DNA from: Algoriphagus yeomjeoni
GTDB lineage: Bacteria; Bacteroidota; Bacteroidia; Cytophagales; Cyclobacteriaceae
Direction of reading: 5' to 3'
Assembly: GCF_003259505.1 (NCBI RefSeq)
Contig: NZ_QLLK01000002.1
Span: 71,387 to 135,386 of the forward strand
DNA: 64,000 bases
In this document: positions 7,375 through 16,713 of the stretch, piece by piece
Position numbering within the stretch: position 1 is the stretch's first letter
How the letters are laid out: each line of letters opens with the position of its first letter
Notes under the pieces: model-generated
What the model was told of the DNA's origin: nothing
The model's input: only the letters and a program-made list of their open reading frames with translations
The model's database searches: none
Made by a program: the position numbers and the translations under genes

Positions 7375-10300
7375 TCAGAACTCCAAGTGCAACCCTAAGG
7401 CGAGACTCCGCCTAGGTGTGGCCCATCCAAAATCTGGATCCAACCTAGAGTCACTGGCTGACCATAGCAGACCAAGGTTATTTACATAGAGATAAAACTC
7501 TGCCCTACTAATTCCTGCCATGAGTCCTTTAGTGGATTTTTGAGCCAGGTAGCCTATTCGGATATCCTGTAATCTAATGTGATCTCCTTTTTCGACCAGT
7601 TCTGAACTAACCCTATAAAAGGTGTCTCTCAAGGGATTGCGAAAAGCAGGCATGGATGGCACCTGGGTAAGCAATTCGTCTCCAGGATTCTGCCATCTCA
7701 AAGAAAAATCTGAATGACCTCCCCTTCCTTCCAGAATGGAAACATAGTTCACTGAAGCTCTTCGAAAATAATATCCAAACCGGTAACTTAAATTCGCAGA
7801 AAGACTGAAGCCCTTGTAAGAAATCGTATTTCTAAATGCACCAAAGGTTGTGGGCCGGGCTGGTCCATGGTACAGGATGCTTTCCAGGCTTGCCCCATTC
7901 ACCAAGGAAGCGTAATCTTCGGATTTCTCTCCATCCAAATTCCCCAGTGGGGCCCCTGTATCAGGGTTCAGTCCTTCCCATGGCAAACTGTAAACCCCAA
8001 ATAATGGCTTTCCAACCAAAGGGAAATAGGTTCCTCCCAAGCCTGCCAGGGAATAATTCAACAAGCTGCTTACCGCAGGTTCTATCTCGAAGGAAGTCAC
8101 CTCTTCTTTCAGGCCTGAAAGTAGAAAAGTAGAATTCCATGAAAATATTCCCTGAATATTCTTCGTATTGATTTCCAGATCAAATCCCTTGGTAAGGGTG
8201 GATGCCGTATTCCCTGTAAACGTCTGTACCCCCGAACTTGGGGCAAAAGGTGTCTGGCCGATCAAATCCAAGCCCTGCTTACTATAAAATTCAAGAGTAC
8301 TGGAAATCCTACTGTTTCTGGATTCCAGATCGATTCCAAGATTGACAATCTTAATCCGCTCCCATCTCAGGTCCTTATTTGGTGGGTTTAGAATATTGGC
8401 ATAGGGAAGCTGGGTCAGACTGCTCTGCGGTAGCAACCTGGCCGTAGTGAAGGCTGTCAAGCTTCTATCCACATTTCCATTATACCCATAGCTAGCCCGA
8501 AGTTTCAGATAGGGAATCGCCCCAGAACCATAAAAATCCTCCTCACTTATTGTCCATCCTATTCCTGATGACCAAAGTGGAACTGCTCTTTGATTCGCTG
8601 CGACTCCAAATAGGTTTGAGGCATCTTTTCTGGCACTGATTGTAACTAGGTATCTGTTTTTATACTTCAGTGATGCATTACCAAATATGGAATAAAACCT
8701 GTCTGCCCCAGCGGAGATACTTTCGCCACCGGGAACCGTATTGGTGAGGGCAGGAAGATAATATTGTGGGTATCTGTTTACATGATCTACCGGAACTGTG
8801 GTAGCACGCTCTTCATCGTATCCATATAACCTTCTGCTTACTGATTCCCAATCCAAGGCTTTCACTTCGACACCTCCCAAGGCATTTAGTTCAAACTTTT
8901 CAGACCATGATTTTTCGTAGTTCAGCTGAAACCTCCCAGAATGGCTGGAAGAGAGACGGTTGGATCTATCCAGTATCCCACCTTCCGGAATAGGATAGGA
9001 TTTGTTTCCGTTATCATCAACTTGGGTATACAAATTAACCAGCTCTCTTGTAAAGTAACTATCCGATCCATACTGGGTCTGATTGACGGAACTGTTTTTC
9101 CAAAACTGATAAAGCATTTGAATCCTGAGTCCGGAAATGAGCTCGTAGTCAGACCCCAAATTAATTCTCCAGTCATTGTTGCTCATCATGGAAGGAGATC
9201 TGCCTAGTTCATTTAAGGGATAGTAGCTCCAATCCAACAGCCCTTCTTCCTTTGCTTTAGCTTTCAATCCACCGCTGTATCCCCGATTTACTGGAAGTGG
9301 GTTGCCAAATTCATCAGCCAATTGTGCATAAGGATACATTTGTAAACCGGAAGAGAAAAAGAGGTCATCGGGCCCGGCATTTTGGTCAAGGCTTTGATTT
9401 AGTGTACCATAAAATGCTCCCTGAAAACCCAGTTTTCCATCAAGTAACCGGAGGTCATGCTTCAATTGAAGCGTAAACCTGTCTTGGGAATTTCCCACTA
9501 CCGGCAACTGGAGTCCATCATAGCCCAATGCAATCCGGTATGTATGGGTTTTGCTCCCACCAGACATAGCCACATTGTATTGCTGGTTGAGCTGTGGGCG
9601 AAAGAGATACCTATCCAAATCTCTTCGTAGGTCATTATTCCTATACCCCTCAATTAGGTCAGTAGCATCTGAGTCAGTGATGTGCCCGCTTCGCTGAGCA
9701 GCTAGAGTTTCAATCACTGGGGTCAGTACAGGATTGGTAATAGAAGTCAAGGAAAAATCGTAAAAACCTGAAGCAAACAATTGCTGCTCCACGTCGATAA
9801 AATCATTGACTGACATGGCAGGTGCAAGGAAAGGGTCAGGTTTTTCAATCCAGTTGGCATTGCCTGTGATGCTAACCTGAAACGGTCTGTTACTAACACC
9901 TGACTTGGTGGTAATCACAATGACCCCATTTCCTGCTCTGGCACCCCAAATAGATGCTGCCGCAGCATCTCTAAGCACTGTGATACTGGAAACATCATTT
10001 GGGTTGATATCCTCCAACCTACCGTCAAAAGGGAAATTATCAATGACGATCAAGGGCTGGGAAAATCTACCCAAGGTACTTCGCCCTCTGATCGAAAGAG
10101 GGTCCCTGCCCACATCACCTGTTCTGTTGATGATAAGGCCGGATGTAACATCCTCCAATCGATCAATTATATTGGTGCTCACCCTTCTGTCGATCAATTC
10201 CTCATCCAAATTCACAAATGATCCCGTTGCTCTGCTTTTGGGGATTTGCTGGTATCCTGTCGCCAAAACCTGGACTTCGTCAAGCCCAATTCCTGAAGAT

Positions 10301-10599
10301 TCAAGATTAATAATCAGCTTAGCTGATGCTGGAATTCCTACAGAGGTAGTATTGCTTTCATATCCCAGGAACTGCACCTCTATTTCATAGGTACCTTCAG
10401 GCAATTCCACGGTAAATTCTCCTTCTTCATCAGCTATGACCCTATAGTTTCCCGGTGAAAATGAAATCAATGCTCCCGCCAAAGGTGACCCAGATTCAGC
10501 ATCTATCACCTGACCTTGTTGTTTTACATTTGCCTGCGCAAAAAGCCCATGGCCTAACCCAAAGGAAAATAGAAGGTATACAAATAAAAAGTTTCTCAT
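7375..10599 (-). CDS. SusC/RagA-family TonB-dependent outer-membrane transporter
   Basis: A 1074-aa protein with a signal peptide (cleavage near FAQA, residue 22), a carboxypeptidase-regulatory-like beta-sandwich domain (about 28-105, GQVIDAESGSPLAGALISF), a TonB plug (about 125-235, with the family signature SITVLRDAAAASIWGARAGNGVI) and a long beta-barrel ending in a C-terminal aromatic residue (LHLEF). SusC proteins import large oligomers under TonB energy together with SusD. The start overlaps the stop of the TlpA-like gene by four bases (ATGA), so the two are coupled. SusD lies 722 bases downstream beyond the repeat array. The ligand is unknown; a peptide is as plausible as a glycan here. 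Confidence 0.95.
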   Translation of the reverse strand: MRNFLFVYLLFSFGLGHGLFAQANVKQQGQVIDAESGSPLAGALISFSPGNYRVIADEEGEFTVELPEGTYEIEVQFLGYESNTTSVGIPASAKLIINLESSGIGLDEVQVLATGYQQIPKSRATGSFVNLDEELIDRRVSTNIIDRLEDVTSGLIINRTGDVGRDPLSIRGRSTLGRFSQPLIVIDNFPFDGRLEDINPNDVSSITVLRDAAAASIWGARAGNGVIVITTKSGVSNRPFQVSITGNANWIEKPDPFLAPAMSVNDFIDVEQQLFASGFYDFSLTSITNPVLTPVIETLAAQRSGHITDSDATDLIEGYRNNDLRRDLDRYLFRPQLNQQYNVAMSGGSKTHTYRIALGYDGLQLPVVGNSQDRFTLQLKHDLRLLDGKLGFQGAFYGTLNQSLDQNAGPDDLFFSSGLQMYPYAQLADEFGNPLPVNRGYSGGLKAKAKEEGLLDWSYYPLNELGRSPSMMSNNDWRINLGSDYELISGLRIQMLYQFWKNSSVNQTQYGSDSYFTRELVNLYTQVDDNGNKSYPIPEGGILDRSNRLSSSHSGRFQLNYEKSWSEKFELNALGGVEVKALDWESVSRRLYGYDEERATTVPVDHVNRYPQYYLPALTNTVPGGESISAGADRFYSIFGNASLKYKNRYLVTISARKDASNLFGVAANQRAVPLWSSGIGWTISEEDFYGSGAIPYLKLRASYGYNGNVDRSLTAFTTARLLPQSSLTQLPYANILNPPNKDLRWERIKIVNLGIDLESRNSRISSTLEFYSKQGLDLIGQTPFAPSSGVQTFTGNTASTLTKGFDLEINTKNIQGIFSWNSTFLLSGLKEEVTSFEIEPAVSSLLNYSLAGLGGTYFPLVGKPLFGVYSLPWEGLNPDTGAPLGNLDGEKSEDYASLVNGASLESILYHGPARPTTFGAFRNTISYKGFSLSANLSYRFGYYFRRASVNYVSILEGRGGHSDFSLRWQNPGDELLTQVPSMPAFRNPLRDTFYRVSSELVEKGDHIRLQDIRIGYLAQKSTKGLMAGISRAEFYLYVNNLGLLWSASDSRLDPDFGWATPRRSLALGLHLEF

Positions 10600-11990
10600 G
10601 GCATCAACAGTTTAGGTGGTGAGATTTTTTCAAGTACCAGGACAGGTATTTCTGCATATTGCTCTTTCAGGTCCAAGCCATTCTGCCGGAGGGCGGTACG
10701 AAGACTTTCCACATCAGAAAGATTGGCGACCAAGGTTAGATCGATCGGATAATCAATTCCTGTCAAGTTGATTATGGGATACTCACTAGTAGCCAGGAAA
10801 TATGTATTGAGATGGTAGACAAAACCCTGGAGGGGGTAGTTGGTCATGGACACCCCGACTGAAAGCATTTTATAAGACTTTTCTTCTTCCTCAGCTTTTG
10901 GAAAGTCTCCTTCCTGTTGCTTTACAAGTGCATATACCTTCTTTTTCTTTGATACCACAGAAGCTTGGATATGGGGTAAAAACCGCTTCAAATCCTCGCG
11001 CATCAATACGTAGGGATTCATCGATAATGGAGCTATCAGCTCGTAGCCAAATACATGGTCGCCTTTAGCCATCCAGTCCACATAATCCATCCCCCTACCA
11101 TCAGTCCAAAGTTCCTCTTCCTCAAACCCGAGCAGCTCCATCCTGTTCCTTCCAAAATAGTCCACCAGATCCCGCTCCGAATAGGCCAACTGAAAATGGT
11201 TGATCAGTGGCATATTGATTAGCCTAATATGTGACATGCTGGAGTAATCTTGTGTCAGGGAACCTCTCAGATCGGGGATATAGCCAGTAAAGGCTGATTG
11301 AAACCATATATTCTTATGCTGTATTTCAGGAGTTTCAGCGATCAGTTTGGTTTTGGAACCTATTCTGATCTTTTTATCTGTCTTAATTCTGAATGGGGAA
11401 ACCCCTGTAGCCAATAAGGTATTGAGGTTGGATTCGGTCAGATCTTCCATTCCTGTGATTGCAAGGATCTTTCCATCGGGGTCCAAAACTATCAGGTGCG
11501 GAATTACAAAATGTGGAAAATATGCCAATAAGCGCTTTGAATTCACTACCAAAGGCAAGGTAAGATTCTGTAGAGATTTGTAATTTTCGAGCAGCAGGGA
11601 CACCCTTTCCTCTTCGAATACTGAGACAGGAATCACTGCAATCCTATCCCCATATTTTCTTTGTATGGCATCTAGCTGAGGAAGGGAGGCAATACTGGCT
11701 GTACAGGTGGGCGCCCAAAACTCCAAGATGACATACTTGCCCCGGTAATCATCCAGGCGGAGCTTATCCGAATCAAACTGCAAGACTTCGGAAAACTCAA
11801 TGCCAGAAGGAATCTGATCACCGATCGTCAAGGTATCCAAGTAGGCAGAAGGACTCTCGCCCTCCTGCCCTGGGAATCCAGACTGATAAACCAAATCAGT
11901 GCCTGGGGGTGAATCCGCAACTTGTGCTGTGGATGTGCTTGTGGGTACGCATAGGTATCCCAGTAAGCAGATGAGTAATGTTTTTTTCAT
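10596..11990 (-). CDS. TlpA-like thioredoxin fold protein with C-terminal DUF3738-like domain
   Basis: A 464-aa exported protein with a signal peptide (MKKTLLICLLGYLCVP, cleavage near TAQ). It has a TlpA/AhpC-type thioredoxin domain (about 55-195) with the region EFWAPTCTAS, where the usual CxxC is C-T-A-S: only the first, nucleophilic Cys remains. The C-terminal part (about 380-464, INLTGIDYPIDLTLVAN, then LRTALRQNGLDLKEQ and a PVLVLEKI tail) resembles the DUF3738/TIGR03435 pattern. It is the first gene of the TlpA-SusC-SusD series. Loss of the resolving Cys argues against a simple disulfide reductase and is compatible with mixed-disulfide capture or isomerase-like action (inference). Confidence 0.8.
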   Translation of the reverse strand: MKKTLLICLLGYLCVPTSTSTAQVADSPPGTDLVYQSGFPGQEGESPSAYLDTLTIGDQIPSGIEFSEVLQFDSDKLRLDDYRGKYVILEFWAPTCTASIASLPQLDAIQRKYGDRIAVIPVSVFEEERVSLLLENYKSLQNLTLPLVVNSKRLLAYFPHFVIPHLIVLDPDGKILAITGMEDLTESNLNTLLATGVSPFRIKTDKKIRIGSKTKLIAETPEIQHKNIWFQSAFTGYIPDLRGSLTQDYSSMSHIRLINMPLINHFQLAYSERDLVDYFGRNRMELLGFEEEELWTDGRGMDYVDWMAKGDHVFGYELIAPLSMNPYVLMREDLKRFLPHIQASVVSKKKKVYALVKQQEGDFPKAEEEEKSYKMLSVGVSMTNYPLQGFVYHLNTYFLATSEYPIINLTGIDYPIDLTLVANLSDVESLRTALRQNGLDLKEQYAEIPVLVLEKISPPKLLMP

Positions 11991-12691
11991 TGCTTTTAGG
12001 TTTTAAGCTGGAAGACGGAAGAACGAAGACGGAAGACAGTTGTCCGATGTCGGATGACCGATGTTGTGTCACGCTGAGCACTTGAGAGACGAGAGTCTCG
12101 AAATCGAAGCGGTTCCAGTCATCAGTCGCAGTAGGCAGTCGCAGTGGCCAGAAGGAAAGTCAGAAAGATGAAAGTAGAATCACGAACTTCTGCATCTTGA
12201 ATCTAACTTCTTGGCTCTTGATTCTAGGTTCTTGGCTCTAGTATCTAGCTACTTGATACTAGCTACTTCCCACAAGACATACCCTTCCCACCCTACCTTC
12301 TACCGATAGTCCAGCAATAATTAATAATAAGAAATGTGTCAGCGCTACCGGCTACTGTGAGCTTGCTGACCTGAGTGTGTAGTAACCGATCTGCTCAGGG
12401 ATGTGCACCTCCCCTTAATCGGCGATAAAAAACGAAACCTTAAATCGGATTCTTAGGCTTCAGGGGATACAGGCGATCTACCGCGGCGATGCCGTGCTCC
12501 ACTGGTAATAATCTACAATAGATAGGTAATGAGCAATGTGTCCCAAGGTAAAAAGCAGTCCTCTCCCCTTTCCAGAAATTCCTTCCCGGGAAGCTTGTTA
12601 ATCCAGAAAAAATTAAGGTCTGTTCCATGATACTTGGGTTATAACGATAGTCCCAAGAAAAAAAGCCATTGGAGTGGACTCTCCTTCTTGC

Positions 12692-12812
12692 AGAAACTGA
12701 GGTACGGCCAAGCACCTTAGAAATGAGCAAGCGAGTAGCCCACGCCAATGGCGTGAGCATTCTCACCTTTGTCTCATTTCTACTTTCGAAAATTGGCCGT
12801 TTTCAGTTTCGA
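12692..12812. repeat. Long imperfect inverted repeat
   Basis: Arm 1 (12692-12726) carries AGAAACTGA, CGGCCAA and TAGAAATGAG in order. Arm 2 (12773-12812) carries their reverse complements, CTCATTTCTA, TTGGCCG and TCAGTTTC. The loop contains a second palindrome, CACGCCAATGGCGTG (12741-12755). It could be a remnant of a miniature mobile element. Confidence 0.65.
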
Positions 12813-12904
12813 GACTCAAGTGCGAATACTATGGAACCAGATATTCCACAAATATTAGGTTTCAACTTTTGAAATCCTAGGCTAATATAGTGAAAGGTTA
12901 TATA

Positions 12905-12924
12905 TGTTGGATATTTAACCAACA
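12905..12924 (+). promoter_or_regulatory. Operator-like inverted repeat before the XRE gene
   Basis: TGTTGG-ATATTTAA-CCAACA lies 19 bases upstream of the ATG at 12943 in an AT-rich promoter region. It is a plausible site for autoregulation by the HTH protein (inference). Confidence 0.4.
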
Positions 12925-12942
12925 CTTTTTACATTAATTTCA

Positions 12943-13221
12943 ATGAATTTCAATTCCACATATCAAATTTTTAAGGAATTGGCGGAAAAAGAAAAATTAA
13001 TCAAACAACTCGCAGAAAAATTGAAAGAGCTAAAAGTCTCAAGCGGATTGAGCTACAGGCAATTGGCTCAAAGGTGCAGCTTGGACCACGCAGATATCAA
13101 AAAATATGAAAATGGTGTAGATGTTCGTTTCACAACAATCATTGAACTAGCAAAGGCTTATGGTGTACATCCAATGGAAATTTTGGAAATAGATTATGAG
13201 ATAAATTTTGAAAATCCTTAA
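12943..13221 (+). CDS. XRE-family HTH transcriptional regulator
   Basis: A 92-aa protein with an N-terminal lysine/glutamate-rich helix (about 10-30) and an HTH_3 domain (about 32-82). The domain reads LSYRQLAQRCSLDHADIKKYENG, then TIIELAKAYGVHPMEILE, the classic Cro/C1 layout. The gene is convergent with the Argonaute gene and separated from it by 43 bases. It may regulate the neighbouring defence unit or simply itself. No catalytic or toxin partner sits on the same strand. Confidence 0.85.
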   Translation: MNFNSTYQIFKELAEKEKLIKQLAEKLKELKVSSGLSYRQLAQRCSLDHADIKKYENGVDVRFTTIIELAKAYGVHPMEILEIDYEINFENP

Positions 13222-13264
13222 ACGTGGTGAATCAATTTAAAATCCTTTTTTAAACTAATTTAAA

Positions 13265-14704
13265 TTACATAAAATACCGAATATTATACTCTGCATCAAT
13301 CAAGTTCGGATTCTGCTTTACGATTTGAGCAAAGCGACTCGAGTAATCAAGTGTGACAGGGATTTTTTTATGAAGTGTATTATTATTCCAATCCATTTTG
13401 GTTAATCCCAGAATACCTGAACATGTATCATGCCATCCCCCGCTACCGCTAAACCTCCTCAATAGAATTGGTGTGGGCGTTTTTTTCAATGCAAAGTCTT
13501 TATATACTCCGTAATTTGGGTTATCTAAACTAATTCTTGGTACTAAACCTTGCGTCCATAATAAGGCTTCATTTGAACTAATAGGTAGATAGCAACCCCT
13601 GATTACTGGAAATGAATCAGGCTTCATGTCCTTATACTTAATACCGATAAATGGAGACTTTTCTACGATTTGAACGAGTTCTATTTCAGTTCCGTCATTA
13701 AAGCTATCGAGTGCTCCAAGAATTTCCTCTTCCGTGAAATGAGTGTTCTTATGAATTGTTATTTTCTTTGGCGTCTTCCCAAAATGATTCCTCTGGTAAA
13801 TCTGTAAACTCTTAGTGAGTATGGATTGCATGTCTTCCCTTGATAAGTAAGGGTTTTTCCTGAGATCGGTGAATTTTGGTTTTGTGTCAAAAGCCACAAA
13901 CTCAAATCCGGTGCCGTCCGGTTCGAAAAGCTGACTACAACATGTACAATATTCATTTCCAGATTCATGTTGCTTGATCGCATAACTTATTCCTATAAAT
14001 GCTTCATCTATTGCAAGATTGTTAAGCTTCCAAGGAACACCTCCTGCTTTGGAATACGTAGCTAAACTTATTCCCCACATTACATTAGCTCTGCATTTTC
14101 TGGAGATTGAAAATTCAGTTAGAATTTGAATGGGAATTCCAATAGGAGCACAATAAGCTTTTAGATAATCATGCAAATCAAACCCTTCATTAATAAAACA
14201 TTCATCCCATTCCTTCGGCAGATATAGATATAAAACATGAAAAGAACTTCTCAGATTTTGTAATTTGGCAATTTCTCCTAACAAGGCTTTTGCAAGCCCT
14301 AAATAGTCGCCATTTTTTGCATATTGATCTAAATCAGAAGATAACTCGATTGCCAACTTCTCCTTATCAGCTATTAAAATTGGAGTTTTATACACAGCAG
14401 AAAATCCGGGATAGTCTGGATAATAATTAGTTGCTTCAACAGCTTTAGCAGTACTTCTGAGTTCCTTGAATATCTGAGTTAATTTGGCCCCATGACCATT
14501 TGCGGTGATAAAGGCAATTTTTATTTCATCTAAATAACCAATTGATTGACTGTAAGGACCGTTTTCAATTAGTCCCTTTAAAGGATGTCTGTCTATTTTT
14601 CCATTTGCAAATATTAATTCAGGTTCGGGTAATTCACTATAACCACCTAAAGCAGATAAATTTGTAATATTGATTGGTTCTGAAAATTGAGCATCATTCA
14701 TCAT
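13265..14704 (-). CDS. Short prokaryotic Argonaute (MID-PIWI) of a SPARSA-type system
   Basis: A 479-aa protein of the right length for short pAgos, which have MID and PIWI domains but no N or PAZ domains and are catalytically inactive. Recognisable PIWI segments are YLYLPKEWDECF (about 155-166), ISLATYSKAGGVPWKL (about 212-227), TPKKITIHKNTHFTEEEILG (about 315-334) and the C-terminal LDYSSRFAQIVKQNP. In this family the pAgo uses an RNA guide to sense invading DNA and activates its effector partner. Its ATG shares one base with the SIR2 gene stop (TAATG), so the two form one operon with likely 1:1 expression. The family call rests on motif pattern and partner; no alignment was run. Confidence 0.88.
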   Translation of the reverse strand: MMNDAQFSEPINITNLSALGGYSELPEPELIFANGKIDRHPLKGLIENGPYSQSIGYLDEIKIAFITANGHGAKLTQIFKELRSTAKAVEATNYYPDYPGFSAVYKTPILIADKEKLAIELSSDLDQYAKNGDYLGLAKALLGEIAKLQNLRSSFHVLYLYLPKEWDECFINEGFDLHDYLKAYCAPIGIPIQILTEFSISRKCRANVMWGISLATYSKAGGVPWKLNNLAIDEAFIGISYAIKQHESGNEYCTCCSQLFEPDGTGFEFVAFDTKPKFTDLRKNPYLSREDMQSILTKSLQIYQRNHFGKTPKKITIHKNTHFTEEEILGALDSFNDGTEIELVQIVEKSPFIGIKYKDMKPDSFPVIRGCYLPISSNEALLWTQGLVPRISLDNPNYGVYKDFALKKTPTPILLRRFSGSGGWHDTCSGILGLTKMDWNNNTLHKKIPVTLDYSSRFAQIVKQNPNLIDAEYNIRYFM

Positions 14705-16458
14705 TATTTGGTTTTGCGTGAATAAGAGGTTCTATTAGTAGTTCTTATGTTATTTGACCCATTAGAGCCAGTCGCCAAATACGGTTTTAATGAAACAGTA
14801 TTACCATTACCTACTTCTATAAATATTGTTTCTATCCATGCCGATAGGAGCTGGTCCAGTTTGTCATTCTTTAATCCTGATCTTTTCTGTCTTAAAAAAT
14901 CAACATAATTTCTCCTTGTTCTTTGAGGTGATATCCATATATCAGGACTAAGAATTAAAATATAATTTTCGTCAATTTGCTTAATTCTTACGTTCAAACA
15001 ATAAGACCAGATCGGTGTAATACTTTCTTCTAATCCCACGCTATTTACAACCTTAACCTTGGGAAAATATCCACCCATTTGACCAACAGCAGATTTTAAA
15101 CTTTTTAATTTTTCAGAAGTAAAGTGCTCTTTACCAATAATGATTGTATGTTTTCTCGCTAACAATTCCTCACGTTGACAGAGCGATCCGCAAATCAATT
15201 CCTCAAGAGCCGATTGAAGAGATTTGTGATTATTCAGATCACTTATTTCTATTGCAATGTCAGTTGTTTCTATTTTCTTAAAACCAGGTATAGCAGATTT
15301 AATTGTATCTAAATTCCCCCATGCATAAACATTTTCATCAATCCACAAAATAGCTTTATCCTTGGCTAATTTTCGAAGATCTTTTACTACCTCCCAGTCT
15401 AACTTTGGTTCAGCTTCAATCTTAAAACATTCTGTAGGGATATCTGTAATAGGAACCGAATTAAACCTAATTAATTGACCATTTTTTGAGGGTTTAGGAA
15501 TTGGAATATTTACTATTCTTTCTGAAATCCTCTCAACTTTTTCTACTAACTGAGTTGGTTTGGAAGGTAAATTTCTCCACAATCTCGTCATTAGAGAATC
15601 GAAATTATCAACTTCCACAATGTCTGCCTCAATTCCTTTTGACTTAGCTGATTGAATCAATTCGAGCACCTTTGTGTGAACCTTAGAATTTTTTAAAGTT
15701 GTCCAGTACAAGCCTTGAGGAAAAGCGTTGGTAGCACTCAAAGACTCATTTAAAAGATCCATGATACTTTTATCCCGACCACTATAGCCAGCTACAATTA
15801 AGCCAAATCGAGAAGCAGAAGACAGAAAGCATTTTCTTATCTCCTCATCAGCTTCAACAAGGTGCTCCGCTAAGTTTGCAAGTTTTTTATATTGAAAATC
15901 TCCGTGCACCTTTGCATATAGTGGAAATTCGTCATTGTTAAGTGCTCCTTTGCATGCATTTGCACCTTCTAAGTGATATGACGCTAGATCTTTATTGGAA
16001 ATGTAGGAATAGGCATTTTCAAGAACCTTATCAAAGTTGGTAGTGTAGACAACTTTAGATATTCCTGCATACATCAACGATGCTAAAATTCTATGACCAA
16101 TTGATAGAGTGATCTTACCCGAATTTAGGGCTTCCACCAAATATTGTCTTTGTTCCTCTTCATTATCGCCGAACAAAAGATCAAAATAGAAAGAGTATTC
16201 CCTATCATCATATTCTTTGGGAAAACCCTTTGAATCACAAAATTCTTGTATTTTTTTACGTATTTGTTGAATTTGAATATCTGTATCATGAATATCCTGA
16301 TTTTCTTCAGAGCAGTAGTATTTTTTCTTCAAATCCCAGATAATTTGGTTAGCAGTTGGTAGGTTTGCACTAACCGAGAATCCCGCACCCAAAAACCAAG
16401 AACACTTATCAATCTTTGCTATAATTTTTCTAATAAATTCACTTTGATCCATTGCCAT
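14704..16458 (-). CDS. SIR2-APAZ effector NADase of the SPARSA-type system
   Basis: A 584-aa protein with an N-terminal SIR2 domain (about 1-270): GAGFS at 24-28, TTNFD at 139-143, KVHGD with the likely catalytic His185, and GYSGRD at 224-229. The C-terminal half (about 290-584) fits the APAZ region that holds the partner Argonaute. In characterised SPARSA systems target recognition by pAgo switches on NAD+ hydrolysis by SIR2, halting the infected cell. The pAgo gene follows with a one-base overlap. The two N-terminal Met codons (16458 and 16452) are equally plausible starts. No transmembrane segment is seen, so it is cytoplasmic. Confidence 0.88.
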   Translation of the reverse strand: MAMDQSEFIRKIIAKIDKCSWFLGAGFSVSANLPTANQIIWDLKKKYYCSEENQDIHDTDIQIQQIRKKIQEFCDSKGFPKEYDDREYSFYFDLLFGDNEEEQRQYLVEALNSGKITLSIGHRILASLMYAGISKVVYTTNFDKVLENAYSYISNKDLASYHLEGANACKGALNNDEFPLYAKVHGDFQYKKLANLAEHLVEADEEIRKCFLSSASRFGLIVAGYSGRDKSIMDLLNESLSATNAFPQGLYWTTLKNSKVHTKVLELIQSAKSKGIEADIVEVDNFDSLMTRLWRNLPSKPTQLVEKVERISERIVNIPIPKPSKNGQLIRFNSVPITDIPTECFKIEAEPKLDWEVVKDLRKLAKDKAILWIDENVYAWGNLDTIKSAIPGFKKIETTDIAIEISDLNNHKSLQSALEELICGSLCQREELLARKHTIIIGKEHFTSEKLKSLKSAVGQMGGYFPKVKVVNSVGLEESITPIWSYCLNVRIKQIDENYILILSPDIWISPQRTRRNYVDFLRQKRSGLKNDKLDQLLSAWIETIFIEVGNGNTVSLKPYLATGSNGSNNIRTTNRTSYSRKTK

Positions 16459-16713
16459 ATTATTTGTTATTAAGCCTTTATTGAAGATAAATAATATCTA
16501 ATAAAAATTATTAGTGAACTGTCTTTGATCTATGAAAAATAGTACCTTTCGACAATTGAAGTATATAAACCCAATCTAGTCGTAGGTTATAACTTAATCC
16601 TAATATTTTATCAATTTATAATTGGCTTTCTTGACCTCAACCTCCTTGAAAATCACTTACAGCATATTTTTTTTAGAAATTGCAAATATAGCATGTAATC
16701 TAACTAATGCTAT

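Larger units (their letters stand above)
11991..12942. other. Long gene-free region before the defence island
   Basis: It starts with GACGGAAGA and AGTCGCAGT low-complexity words (about 12005-12150) and TTCTTGGCTCTTGATTCTAG-type tandem words (about 12190-12270). A long imperfect palindrome is at 12692-12812 and an operator-like inverted repeat at 12905-12924. A 108-codon minus ORF at 12440-12766 overlaps the palindrome and looks fortuitous. Confidence 0.55.

Noticed and set aside
12440-12766. 108-codon minus-strand ORF
   Set aside because: It overlaps the long palindrome, has no recognisable domain, and its composition fits non-coding repeat DNA.
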